Origin: JBCCFW01 sp039029535
GTDB taxonomy: Bacteria > Acidobacteriota > JBCCFW01
Direction of reading: 5' to 3'
NCBI GenBank assembly: GCA_039029535.1
Contig: JBCCFW010000147.1
Location: forward strand, 1-20,088
DNA: 20,088 nucleotides
Of this stretch, positions 1 through 7,376 are shown piece after piece. The translations under genes were made by a program, and so were the position numbers. The stretch's first letter is position 1. Every line of letters starts with the position of its first letter. The notes under the pieces are model-generated. The model worked only from the letters and a program-made list of their open reading frames with translations. It ran no database searches and was not told the origin of the DNA.

Positions 1-16
1 GACCGATCGAATCAGG

Positions 17-53
17 CACGGCTCGCGAAGCGGGGCAGGTCTCCGGAGCCGTG
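17..53 (+). other. Inverted repeat in the leader of the first gene
   Basis: An 8-bp perfect inverted repeat (CACGGCTC at 17-24, GAGCCGTG at 46-53) encloses a 21-nt loop. It lies 4 nt before the purine-rich Shine-Dalgarno region (AAGGAG, 58-63) of the gene starting at 70. It could be the terminator of an upstream gene outside the window, a leader stem-loop, or chance in GC-rich DNA. There is no T-run after it. Confidence 0.25.
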
Positions 54-69
54 GGGGAAGGAGCGGCCG

Positions 70-2280
70 ATGACGCACCCAGTCGCGCTACGAAGGACCC
101 TGCTCACGACCAGCGCTGCGTTGCTCCTGGCAGCGTCGGCGTCGGCCTGGACCCGGGAGGTCGTCCAGCCGATGGACTGGGGCACGGTGCCGGCGGTGGC
201 CGTCGACGACACGGGCTCACCGATCCTCGCGGTGGGACGGGGACGACTTCAGGTCGCTCGCTGGGACGGAGCGACCTGGAGCCGCGAGCTCGTGCTCGAC
301 GAGTGCGGTGTCATGAGCGACATCGCCTGGCACGCCACGGGCGGCCTGGCGGTCACCTTCCACAACGAGCTGCGTGGCCTGCTCCAGCTCGGGTGGCTCC
401 GCGCAGGAACCTGGGTGATCCACGACCTCCCGGCCGTCGCGCCGTCCGGGGGCTCCAGGGTCGTGTTCGACGCGGTCGGTCGTCCATTCGTGGCCTACCG
501 GTCGCATGACGACTCGCTGGGCCACGTCCTGCGCTGGGACGGCGGGTGGGTTCCCGAGCTTCCGCCGGTGCCCTACGTCTACGAGATCCAGGCTACGACT
601 GATCCGGCGGGCCAGCCGGTCGTCGCTTTCAGTGCAGAGTCCTTCGCCACTTGGGACGGCGCTGGCTGGACCTCGACCGAGACCGGCTTGAGCCGAGGGA
701 GTCATTACGACATCGTCTTCAGCCGCGCGGGAGTCGCAGCGATCGCACTGAGTGACACGCATGAAGACGTGATCTACGCGAGCGCTGCCACGGGGTGGAC
801 CGAGGAGGTCGTCGGCACGCTCTTCCTCAGCGACGTGGGAGGTGTCCCCGTGGGCCTGGCCTTCGATGCCTCCGACGAGCCTGTCGTCGTGGTCGAGGAT
901 CTCCTCGGCGTGATGGCCTACCGACGGGAGGCTGGCAGCTGGCTCGACCCGGTCGAGATCGGGAGCTGGGCCGAGCTTGGTCCCGGCTCGGTGGTCGCCG
1001 ATGCGGCCGGCAACGTGTTCGTCGGTCACGCGAACTTGAGCGGCGTCCCCGTCGCCGACGTGCGGCTGAGTCGCTGGACCGGCGACTGGAGCACCGAGCT
1101 CCTGGCGTCGGAGAGACAACCCAGCGTGTTCACGGAGCTCGCCTTCGACGCGACCGACACGCCGGTGCTGGTCTCGTTCCAGCCTCCTGGGTTGCGTTCG
1201 AGCCAGCGCGTCGCCGGTGCGTGGGAGCACGAGTGGATCGCCGAGGACGACGTCCCTGGATTCCCCATCTCGCTCATCTCCGACGCCGACAGCCGTCTGG
1301 CGCTGGCGTATCACCACGATCGTCGGCTCCTGCTGGGCCGAGAGCTCGGTGGGACGTGGGTGAGCGAGCCGCTCGAGCAGCAGAATGCACCGTGGCTCGC
1401 TCTCGCGCCGGACGGCGCGCTCACCATCGCCGTCGGAGGGCACGGTACCGAGCTCTGGTTCGGTCGCCATGATGAAGTGGATGGCTGGGCCTGGGAGCTC
1501 GTGCGGACGCTGCCGTTCACGAACTTCATGTTCCAGTCGCTCGCACACGATGCCGCGGGCCGTCCGGTCGTCGCCTACCACGATCGCAATGCTCCCGAGC
1601 GGACGGTCGAGGTCGCGCGACGAGGGCCGGGAGGCTGGGTGCCCGAGCTCGTCGACAGCGGCGTGGTCGTCGAGAACACGCACCTCGCACGGGCTCCGGA
1701 CGGAACCCTCTGGCTCGCTTACGGCACGCGGAGTGACACGCGTCTGGCCCACGAAGAAGCAGGGGGCTGGACGGTCGAGGTGCTTCCCGGCGTGGCCGCC
1801 CGCAGCGAGGTTGCTCTCGGCTTCGAGCCCGATGGAGAGCCCGTGCTCGCGGTCGTGTCGGATGGCTCGAGCGGGCCGGTGTACCTCGCGAGGGAAGGAG
1901 GGGCCTGGTCGGCGGAGGTGATCGATCCCCGACTCCCCGAGAGTCAGACCGTGGCCCTGGCCTTCGATGCCGACGGACGCCCCGCCGTCGGCTACTACAG
2001 CCGCTGTCGCGGCGAGATCCTGTACGCACGACCGGACGATCGTCTCCTGCGGGGATGGGTCGCCAGCTTCGATGAGGGCTGGCACTTCGCGCTCCCGCTC
2101 ACGGAGGCCAACGACGTCGAGACCGGTGGGTTGCCGGCCACGGTGCAGCGCGGCGACACCGTCCATGACGAGCTGGTGACCGGGCGGGGAATGCTCGTCT
2201 ACCGTGTCCTCACCGACGATGACGCACTGCTCCTGCGCGTCGCGCGGGACGAGACTGGAGTGAGTCTCACCGTCGAGTGA
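70..2280 (+). CDS. Secreted repeat protein, probable beta-propeller, function unknown
   Basis: The 736-residue product opens with a signal peptide (basic MTHPVALRR, a hydrophobic LLAASASA core, cleavage near ASA-W), so it should be exported. The ATG at 70 has AAGGAG six bases upstream. The body repeats a module of about 45-60 residues with two recurring signatures: an Fd-A-x-G-x-P-v-v/l-a-y stretch (for example FDAVGRPFVAY, FDASDEPVVVV, FDADGRPAVGYYS) and a G-x-W-x-x-E-v/l stretch. This pattern is typical of multi-bladed beta-propellers built from short repeats. The last 80 residues or so look like a separate small beta domain. No catalytic or metal-binding motif is evident. It stands alone, convergent to the minus-strand operon, and nothing ties it to the cytochromes. 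A binding or scaffold role is plausible but not shown. Confidence 0.85.
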   Translation: MTHPVALRRTLLTTSAALLLAASASAWTREVVQPMDWGTVPAVAVDDTGSPILAVGRGRLQVARWDGATWSRELVLDECGVMSDIAWHATGGLAVTFHNELRGLLQLGWLRAGTWVIHDLPAVAPSGGSRVVFDAVGRPFVAYRSHDDSLGHVLRWDGGWVPELPPVPYVYEIQATTDPAGQPVVAFSAESFATWDGAGWTSTETGLSRGSHYDIVFSRAGVAAIALSDTHEDVIYASAATGWTEEVVGTLFLSDVGGVPVGLAFDASDEPVVVVEDLLGVMAYRREAGSWLDPVEIGSWAELGPGSVVADAAGNVFVGHANLSGVPVADVRLSRWTGDWSTELLASERQPSVFTELAFDATDTPVLVSFQPPGLRSSQRVAGAWEHEWIAEDDVPGFPISLISDADSRLALAYHHDRRLLLGRELGGTWVSEPLEQQNAPWLALAPDGALTIAVGGHGTELWFGRHDEVDGWAWELVRTLPFTNFMFQSLAHDAAGRPVVAYHDRNAPERTVEVARRGPGGWVPELVDSGVVVENTHLARAPDGTLWLAYGTRSDTRLAHEEAGGWTVEVLPGVAARSEVALGFEPDGEPVLAVVSDGSSGPVYLAREGGAWSAEVIDPRLPESQTVALAFDADGRPAVGYYSRCRGEILYARPDDRLLRGWVASFDEGWHFALPLTEANDVETGGLPATVQRGDTVHDELVTGRGMLVYRVLTDDDALLLRVARDETGVSLTVE

Positions 2281-2325
2281 GCCCGAGCGGCGTCTCAGCG
2301 TCCGCTGGAGGCCAGCCGCGGGCTC
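2279..2325. terminator. Possible bidirectional terminator hairpin
   Basis: GAGCCCG (2279-2285) pairs perfectly with CGGGCTC (2319-2325), and a nested AGCG/CGCT stem (2297-2300/2303-2306) lies in the loop. The element starts at the stop codon of the preceding gene, in the 84-bp gap between two convergent genes, where a terminator is expected. It lacks a T-tract, so the call rests on position and pairing only. Confidence 0.3.
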
Positions 2326-2364
2326 GCCGGCAACGACCGTGCCGACGACGGAGCGGAGTGGGCC

Positions 2365-3810
2365 TCACGCCTCGGAGCTGACCGGGGTGGTGAGCACCCT
2401 GGGCTCGAGGCCGAGACCGACCAGCACGACCGGCAGCAGCCACCAGGCCGCCAGGCCGAGAACGAGCAGGCCGACGAGGCCTGCGACCTGCACGCCTTGC
2501 GAGAGCCCGAGCCTTGCGGTGGCCTCCCGCTTGGCAGCGGCGAATCTCCGGGCGGCCGTCGGGAGGCTGCGCAGCAGGGACACGACGACGAGCACGAGCA
2601 ATGACCCGACGAGGAGCAAGGGGAGCCAGGACGCTCTCGCCGGATGAGTCACCGCTGGAGCCTCACGGTTCCAGGGTCGGGCGGTGAGACCCCAGAGCGT
2701 GAGCGTTTCACCGAGCTGGAACTGGTCGAAGAACGCGTGCCGTGCGCCGGTCAGGTCGCGGTATGGGAGCGAGCCGAGCTCGATGCCACGGGCGAGCTGG
2801 TCGAAGCGCTCGGCATCACCCAGGGCGCTCGAGGCGGCCAGGCCGAGGCCGGACGCCGCGGCTCCCCAGCCGGCGAGGACCGGACCGCTGTCCGCATCCA
2901 TCGTGCCCTCCTGCCCAGGAGGCCACTCCCGGAAGGCCGCGAAGCCGAGGAAGTCGTCCGACCAGTCCGCGCGGTAGCGTTCGTATTGAGCCGCGGCCAG
3001 GTCCGGAGCGAAGCCCGGAGCGAAGGCGAGGGTCCAGGAGAGGGCGCAGCCGCGCGGGCCAGCGGAGGCGGAGCCCGTGATCCCGTCGACCATCGAGGGC
3101 ATGAGGCCCGTGTCGGGATCCAGGTTGGCCTCGAGGTGAGCCCGCCAGCGCTGCGCCGCTTGTGCGCCAATCGTGCCGCCGAAGAGCTCGTCATGGAGCC
3201 GGAGGGACTCGAGGGCCGCGACGCTGTCCACCGGCCAGGTCAAGCCGTGGTAGGTGGGCAAGCTGCCCGTGTGGCTGGACCGGAACGCGTTGGAGAGACG
3301 CCGGGACTCGCGCAGGTGGTCGGCACGGATGTCGGGGTCCGTGCCCCCGAGGAGCAAGTAGCCGGCGCGCAGCAGGTTCGCGAGTCCAGCGGGAATGATG
3401 CCGCCCGGAGGGTTGAGTCTCCGATTGACGTCGAAGGGAGGCCGCTCGCCGAGTTGCTCCACTTCGCGCAGGACGGTGGGGAGCTCGGTCAGGGCCCGCA
3501 CGCGCTGGGGGTGATCCTCGGGCAGGCGCTCGACGAGCTGGATCTGGGCCAAGCCGAAGAACGCCCAAGAAAAGATCTCTCCCTCTGGAAAGATCTCTCC
3601 CATGCGCGTGGCCTCTCCTTGCAAGAGACCCACTCGCAGCTTGTCGAGCCGCTCGAAGGCCTCAGCCGGAGGCTCGGGAGCCGACCAGCGGGCATGCGAG
3701 GCCCCTCGCAGGTCGAGAAGGAGAGCGCCGGCTTGCCAGGTGACGAGACCGGCCAGGACCAGTCTCGCCAGGAGGAGGGGGCGTCGGGGACGAGGGGGGC
3801 GCTGGTTCAC
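2365..3810 (-). CDS. Membrane protein with possible alpha/alpha-barrel domain, function unknown
   Basis: The 481-residue product has an N-terminal hydrophobic segment (about 11-32), a large soluble region (about 40-390) and two C-terminal membrane segments (about 394-415 and 440-466). The soluble part is helical, with repeated motifs such as LPTYHGLTWPVDS (184-196), DPDTGLMPSMVDG (231-243) and DADSGPVLAGWG (305-316). These recall (alpha/alpha)6-barrel enzymes, possibly the linalool dehydratase/isomerase-like family; that link is from memory and weak. The start is a GTG (3808-3810) because no ATG, GTG or TTG follows nearby; it has no clear Shine-Dalgarno and lies inside a strong stem-loop. The gene is last in the minus-strand cytochrome operon, 48 bp after the heme b/cytochrome c gene, so it may help assemble or anchor that complex, or be transcribed with it by chance. 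Confidence 0.8.
   Translation of the reverse strand: MNQRPPRPRRPLLLARLVLAGLVTWQAGALLLDLRGASHARWSAPEPPAEAFERLDKLRVGLLQGEATRMGEIFPEGEIFSWAFFGLAQIQLVERLPEDHPQRVRALTELPTVLREVEQLGERPPFDVNRRLNPPGGIIPAGLANLLRAGYLLLGGTDPDIRADHLRESRRLSNAFRSSHTGSLPTYHGLTWPVDSVAALESLRLHDELFGGTIGAQAAQRWRAHLEANLDPDTGLMPSMVDGITGSASAGPRGCALSWTLAFAPGFAPDLAAAQYERYRADWSDDFLGFAAFREWPPGQEGTMDADSGPVLAGWGAAASGLGLAASSALGDAERFDQLARGIELGSLPYRDLTGARHAFFDQFQLGETLTLWGLTARPWNREAPAVTHPARASWLPLLLVGSLLVLVVVSLLRSLPTAARRFAAAKREATARLGLSQGVQVAGLVGLLVLGLAAWWLLPVVLVGLGLEPRVLTTPVSSEA
3571..3601. repeat. Short in-frame direct repeat
   Basis: Two copies of the 13-mer AAAGATCTCTCCC (3571-3583 and 3589-3601) are spaced 18 bp apart. On the minus strand they encode a duplicated Gly-Glu-Ile-Phe around residues 71-80 of the membrane protein. 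The 18-bp period keeps the frame. It looks like a local tandem duplication inside the gene. Confidence 0.6.
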
Positions 3811-3846
3811 GGGGTCAGTGTCTCTCGGACGGACCCCGTGGACCAG
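3802..3846 (-). other. Long stem-loop covering the GTG start of the downstream gene
   Basis: CTGGTTCACGGGGTC (3802-3816) pairs over 15 bp, with one G-T wobble, with GACCCCGTGGACCAG (3832-3846); the loop is 15 nt. On the minus-strand transcript the hairpin begins 12 nt after the stop of the cytochrome/heme b gene, and its 3' arm contains the GTG start codon (3808-3810) of the following membrane-protein gene. It could terminate or stabilise the cytochrome transcript, or occlude translation of the last gene. No U-run follows. Confidence 0.55.
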
Positions 3847-3858
3847 AGCGAATCAGCC

Positions 3859-5457
3859 TCAGGCGGCCCCGTTGCCGTTGCGGCCGCGGCGGACGGCCAC
3901 CCAGACGCCGAGAAGGCCGAGCAGCACGACCCCGGCGACGCCGAGGGACTTCAGGCTGGCAGGACCGGTCTCCATCTGGGGCTGGAGGTAGAGCCAGTAC
4001 CAGGAGGTCAACGCGCGTCGCTGACCGACCTCGCCGCGGCTGCCGTCCCAGGCCGAGAAGGCCACGGGGGTGAACTCGTCGACGGCGAACTCGACGTCCT
4101 TCACCTGACCAGCGGTCGCGAGGGTGCGGCGGATCATCAGGCTGTAGCGACCGTCCGCATGTTGGAGGTCGGTGACGAGCTCGGGCTCGTCGTCCTGGGG
4201 CGAGAAGTTGCCGAAGCCCTTGGCCTCGACCTCGGCCACGCCCTCCTGGTCGCTGCGCCACCACCAGAGCATGGCCGGGCGCTTGTTGTCGCCCATCATG
4301 AGGTAGGGACGCTTGCCGTCCGGGTCCTTGTTGAGGGGCCACTGGATGACGAACTGGTCGGGGTGGTTGGTGAGGTGATGGATGCGGCCGTCACGGTCCT
4401 TGTAGTCGCCGACGTCGTCGGTGCCTTCGGACTGACCGCGGTCGTCCCACTGGAAGCGAAGGACCAGCTCGAGGTCGTTGTAGGACGCCTGAGCCATGAC
4501 GTACTCGACGGCCTGCCAGTAGAGCCGGGGCGCCTCGATCACGTTGGCGAAGGTGGGGAAGCGGGCCTGCGGGTAGTCGGCCCAGGCTTCATCGGTGTTC
4601 TCGGCGGGGAGAACCCCGTCCGGCGCGGGGTAGGCGACGATGGCGTCGCTCTTCTCACCGGGGTTCTCCGGACCCATCTCGATGATGTAGTTCACCAGGT
4701 GCCAGCGGTCCTCGACGCTGTAGGTGTCGCGGTAGGCCGGCATCGGCGTGCCGTTGAGGCCCGTGGTGATGGTCCGGAAGATGTCGGCCGGAGTGCGACC
4801 GTTGCGGAAGCTCTCGGGGTTGGCGAGGTTGGCGGGGAGGATGAACTCGCCCCACTCGTCCTTGGTGTCGATCCAGCTCTCGCCGTCGCCGAAGCCCTGG
4901 ACGCCGTGGCACTTGGCGCACTGGGCCTCGATGTAGACCTCCTCACCGCGCTTCAGGGACTCGGCGCTGGGGGGGATGGGCTCGCTGGACAGCTCGTTGA
5001 GGATGTCCCAGACCTCTCCGGCGAATTCGGCGTCGGGCATGAGGTCGAGCTTGGTGGCGTCGATGACCTGCTCGGGGTCCTGGAAGTCGTCGCCGCCCCA
5101 CTCCCAGATGACGGCGGTGAGGTCCCAGCAGTCTTCTTCGGAGAGGACGTTCGAGAACGCGGGCATCGAGGTGCCCGGGATGCCCTCCCAGATCACGCGG
5201 TAGATGTCGGTGGACTGGGGGAGGGAGCCCGAGGGGGTCGAGCGGAACTTGAACGTGGTGTTGCCGGCGAAGGGGCGCGGACGCGGCAGCACGAACTGGG
5301 CGGCCGGGCCGTCGGCATTGCCTTCGACGCCGTGACACTGGGAGCAGTACTTCTGGTACAGCTCCATGCCGTTTTCGGTATCGACCTCGTAGGCGACGGC
5401 CGAGCCGCAGGTGCTGACGAGGGCGAGGAGCAGGATCCCGAGACGTTGGGTGGACAT
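3859..5457 (-). CDS. Diheme cytochrome c fused to an ethylbenzene-dehydrogenase-type heme b domain
   Basis: The 532-residue exported protein has a signal peptide (1-22, ending SAVA) and two cytochrome c domains with CSQCH (38-42) and CAKCH (180-184), whose likely distal ligands are Met98 and Met239. A domain resembling the heme b gamma subunit of type II DMSO-reductase-family enzymes (EB_dh; as in ethylbenzene dehydrogenase, selenate or chlorate reductase and NxrC) spans about 295-490. It shows the MMGD motif with Met387/388, an RPAMLWWW stretch, and FSAWDG followed by SWYWLYLQ. A C-terminal membrane helix (504-522) anchors it. The ATG at 5457 is preferred to an upstream start because GGAGGAG lies 7 nt before it and it overlaps the previous stop as TGATG, indicating translational coupling. 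It probably passes electrons in the periplasm. No molybdenum subunit is present in the window. Confidence 0.88.
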   Translation of the reverse strand: MSTQRLGILLLALVSTCGSAVAYEVDTENGMELYQKYCSQCHGVEGNADGPAAQFVLPRPRPFAGNTTFKFRSTPSGSLPQSTDIYRVIWEGIPGTSMPAFSNVLSEEDCWDLTAVIWEWGGDDFQDPEQVIDATKLDLMPDAEFAGEVWDILNELSSEPIPPSAESLKRGEEVYIEAQCAKCHGVQGFGDGESWIDTKDEWGEFILPANLANPESFRNGRTPADIFRTITTGLNGTPMPAYRDTYSVEDRWHLVNYIIEMGPENPGEKSDAIVAYPAPDGVLPAENTDEAWADYPQARFPTFANVIEAPRLYWQAVEYVMAQASYNDLELVLRFQWDDRGQSEGTDDVGDYKDRDGRIHHLTNHPDQFVIQWPLNKDPDGKRPYLMMGDNKRPAMLWWWRSDQEGVAEVEAKGFGNFSPQDDEPELVTDLQHADGRYSLMIRRTLATAGQVKDVEFAVDEFTPVAFSAWDGSRGEVGQRRALTSWYWLYLQPQMETGPASLKSLGVAGVVLLGLLGVWVAVRRGRNGNGAA

Positions 5458-6305
5458 CAGTGCGCTCCTCCATCGGCGCGAGGCTCGTATCCGGTGTAGT
5501 CGTACAAGAACATGATGCTCGCCCACATGTCCTCCTCGGAGAGGAAGCGCTCCCAGACGGGCATGGTCGAGTCGTAGGGGGTGCCCTCGTCGGGGAGACC
5601 CGGACCGCCCTTGGCCACGCGCCAGAAGAGGAAGGTCTCGGTGAGCATCGGGATGGTGTCGGGAGCCTGGAACTTCGCGGGCACCGGGTTGATGCCGTGG
5701 GCGAAGTGACCGTCGCCGTCCATCGTGTCGCCGTGACAGAAGAAGCAGTTCTCGTAGTAGACCGTCTTGCCGCGAGCCACGACGGCCGCGAAGGCCTCGG
5801 GATCGGTGTGCTCCAGCTCACGGTACGGGTTGGGGTCGCGGATGACGTCGATCGTCCGACCCTCGTCGGAGCCCGCCGCCTGGAGTTCGATGGTGTTGGG
5901 CGGGGAGGGGTGGATCGAGCGGATCTTCGGGGGAGCGTCGCCGGTGGGCCGGGCGCCGGCATAGGTGCGGTAGCCCAGGAAGCCGGCGATGCCGAGCACG
6001 CCCAGGAGCACCAAGCCGAGCTGGACCAGTCCATTGCTCCTCATCAGGCCCACGATGGGGCCGAAGAAGGAGTCGGACATTTCCTTGGAGCTCGTCACGT
6101 AGAGGAGGCAGCCCAGGACGGTCACGGCCCCGAACATCTTGACGAGGCTCGCCGGCATGGCCGGATCGAAGCCCACGTTCAGGTAGACGAGGCTCAGGAC
6201 CAGGAATCCCAGCACCGACCAGAACGTGCCGATGAGGCGCCGGAAGAGGAGGAGGAACGCCAGGCCGACCAGGTAGAGCCCGACCCACTTCAGTTCGTGT
6301 TGCAT
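5457..6305 (-). CDS. Membrane-anchored monoheme cytochrome c
   Basis: The 282-residue product starts with about four membrane helices (approximately 6-21, 26-43, 54-71 and 92-112). A periplasmic linker follows, then one cytochrome c domain with CFFCH (187-191) and a likely distal ligand Met248 in STMPVW. The downstream GWERFLSEEDMW-like region matches the last helix of class I cytochromes c. It lies 22 nt after the diheme cytochrome gene and shares one base with the next start, so it is the middle member of a tightly packed operon. The membrane part resembles no family I can name. It may be the integral subunit linking soluble cytochromes to the membrane. The N-terminal helices could also make quinone contact, but no motif supports that. 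Confidence 0.85.
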   Translation of the reverse strand: MQHELKWVGLYLVGLAFLLLFRRLIGTFWSVLGFLVLSLVYLNVGFDPAMPASLVKMFGAVTVLGCLLYVTSSKEMSDSFFGPIVGLMRSNGLVQLGLVLLGVLGIAGFLGYRTYAGARPTGDAPPKIRSIHPSPPNTIELQAAGSDEGRTIDVIRDPNPYRELEHTDPEAFAAVVARGKTVYYENCFFCHGDTMDGDGHFAHGINPVPAKFQAPDTIPMLTETFLFWRVAKGGPGLPDEGTPYDSTMPVWERFLSEEDMWASIMFLYDYTGYEPRADGGAH

Positions 6306-6327
6306 CGTCGCGTGACTCCGGAGAGAG

Positions 6328-7131
6328 CTAGAGGTCGGCCAGCCAGTCGACCATGGCCTGGTAGTCCTTGGGCGTCATCTGCTGGTAGAAGCCGTTGCCG
6401 TCGAGGGTGGCCTTCATCAGGCCCTTCGCGTAGGGCGCGGCGACGACGGCGTCGGGATCCACGAGGGCCTCGTAGATGGCCCACTTGTCGGAGCGCTCGC
6501 CCAGGCCCATGAGGCTCGGGCCGAGGCCGGCGTCGGGCTTGTCGACGGCGTGACAGCCGCTGCAGCCGAACTTGGTGAAGAGCTCCTCGGGGGGACCGAG
6601 CTCGACCACCTCGACGGGGGCCGCGGCGGCGCCGCCGCCGGTGTCGCAGCCGGCCGTGTCGAGCGTGGACTGCATCGCGGCGAGGTCGGCGATGGAGACC
6701 GTCACGTCGGCTCCCTGGCCCTGCATGAAGGCCACGGTCGCGACCATCTGGGGGACGGAGAGCGCCCGGCCCTGGGGCGGCATGATGTTGGCGTAGCCGT
6801 CCACGATGTAGGCGCCCGGGTCACAGAGCGCCTCGAGGAGGTACTCGGCGTCGTCCATGCCGCCGATTTCGGCCGCTCGGCCGAGGGCGCGGCCACCGAT
6901 GCCGGCGAGGTCCGGGCCTCGTCCACCGGGCTGGCCGATCATGTGGCACTGGCCACAGTTGCCCTCGAAGATCTCGGCCCCGGCGGAGACGAGCTCGTCG
7001 GCGCTCAGGTCCTCGCCCCAGTTGAGGATGCGCGGGGGACGATTCTCGAGCTGGGGCAGCACCTGGGCAACGCCCGTGTAGAAGAGCGAGACCGCCAGCG
7101 TGAAGACGGCGACGGAGAAGAAATGCTTCAT
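6328..7131 (-). CDS. Exported diheme cytochrome c
   Basis: The 267-residue product has an N-terminal hydrophobic segment (4-22) that may be a cleaved signal or an uncleaved anchor. Two cytochrome c domains follow: CGQCH (59-63) with likely distal ligand Met117 in NIMPPQG, and CSGCH (190-194) with likely ligand Met239. They are joined by an Ala/Gly-rich linker that also holds Cys162. It is the first gene of the minus-strand cytochrome operon, so its promoter should lie in the divergent region shared with the bd-like oxidase gene. The Shine-Dalgarno is weak (GGGAA). It is a plausible periplasmic electron shuttle or subunit for the neighbouring membrane proteins. Fold and ligands are clear; partners are inferred from the locus. 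Confidence 0.88.
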   Translation of the reverse strand: MKHFFSVAVFTLAVSLFYTGVAQVLPQLENRPPRILNWGEDLSADELVSAGAEIFEGNCGQCHMIGQPGGRGPDLAGIGGRALGRAAEIGGMDDAEYLLEALCDPGAYIVDGYANIMPPQGRALSVPQMVATVAFMQGQGADVTVSIADLAAMQSTLDTAGCDTGGGAAAAPVEVVELGPPEELFTKFGCSGCHAVDKPDAGLGPSLMGLGERSDKWAIYEALVDPDAVVAAPYAKGLMKATLDGNGFYQQMTPKDYQAMVDWLADL

Positions 7132-7376
7132 CGGTGTTCCCGTGGGCTAGGGGCTCGATCCGGTCCCCTCGAGGGCGACGTCCCCGCCCCTGTTCGGAGC
7201 CTCCGAACGGGGGGGTGAGGATGATTCCGGCGCGAGCAGCCGAGAAGGGTCCCACGCGGGCCGAACAGGGTCAAGACGGCGTGATCGGGGCCCTGGACAC
7301 ACCCTTGCATCGGGCTCGCCGGCTCGTTCATGATGGCCCGCTTCGGGCCGCTCTTTCGCCCGTCGGAGCCCTCTTC
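7132..7376. promoter_or_regulatory. Divergent intergenic region between cytochrome operon and bd-like oxidase gene
   Basis: These 245 bp separate the start of the minus-strand cytochrome operon (7131) from the start of the plus-strand CydA-like gene (7377). Both units must be driven from here, unless longer readthrough exists, so co-regulation is likely. The Shine-Dalgarno GGAG at 7365-7368 serves the plus-strand gene. A weak -35-like TTGCAT (7305-7310) is visible but no convincing -10 box. The main structural element is the palindrome at 7187-7213. Confidence 0.5.
7187..7213. promoter_or_regulatory. Palindrome in the divergent promoter region, candidate operator
   Basis: GTTCGGAG (7192-7199) and CTCCGAAC (7201-7208) are perfect inverted repeats around a single C. 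Flanking CCCC (7187-7190) and GGGG (7210-7213) extend the symmetry through one T-G pair. A near-continuous palindrome between two divergent respiratory genes is a natural dimeric regulator site. It could also act as an RNA hairpin in a long leader of the oxidase gene. No known consensus was recognised. Confidence 0.4.

Noticed and set aside
217..2166. A 649-codon minus-strand open frame opposite the secreted repeat protein
   Set aside because: The plus-strand frame has a signal peptide, a good ribosome site and periodic repeats; the antisense frame has none of these.
2644..5499. A 951-codon open frame on the plus strand across the cytochrome genes
   Set aside because: It is antisense to genes with clear heme motifs. 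Its product is a low-complexity Gly/Val/Glu/Arg mixture with no domain, which is common opposite GC-rich genes.
7305..7333. Sigma70-type promoter with TTGCAT and a -10 box 17 bp later
   Set aside because: The candidate -10 (TCATGA) is a poor match. In GC-rich DNA such half-matches are expected by chance, and the lineage's sigma consensus is unknown.
7134..7376. An 81-residue N-terminal extension of the bd-like protein from a GTG at 7134
   Set aside because: It would place an Arg/Pro-rich tail before a normal signal peptide and fill the divergent promoter region. The ATG at 7377 has GGAG at good spacing.
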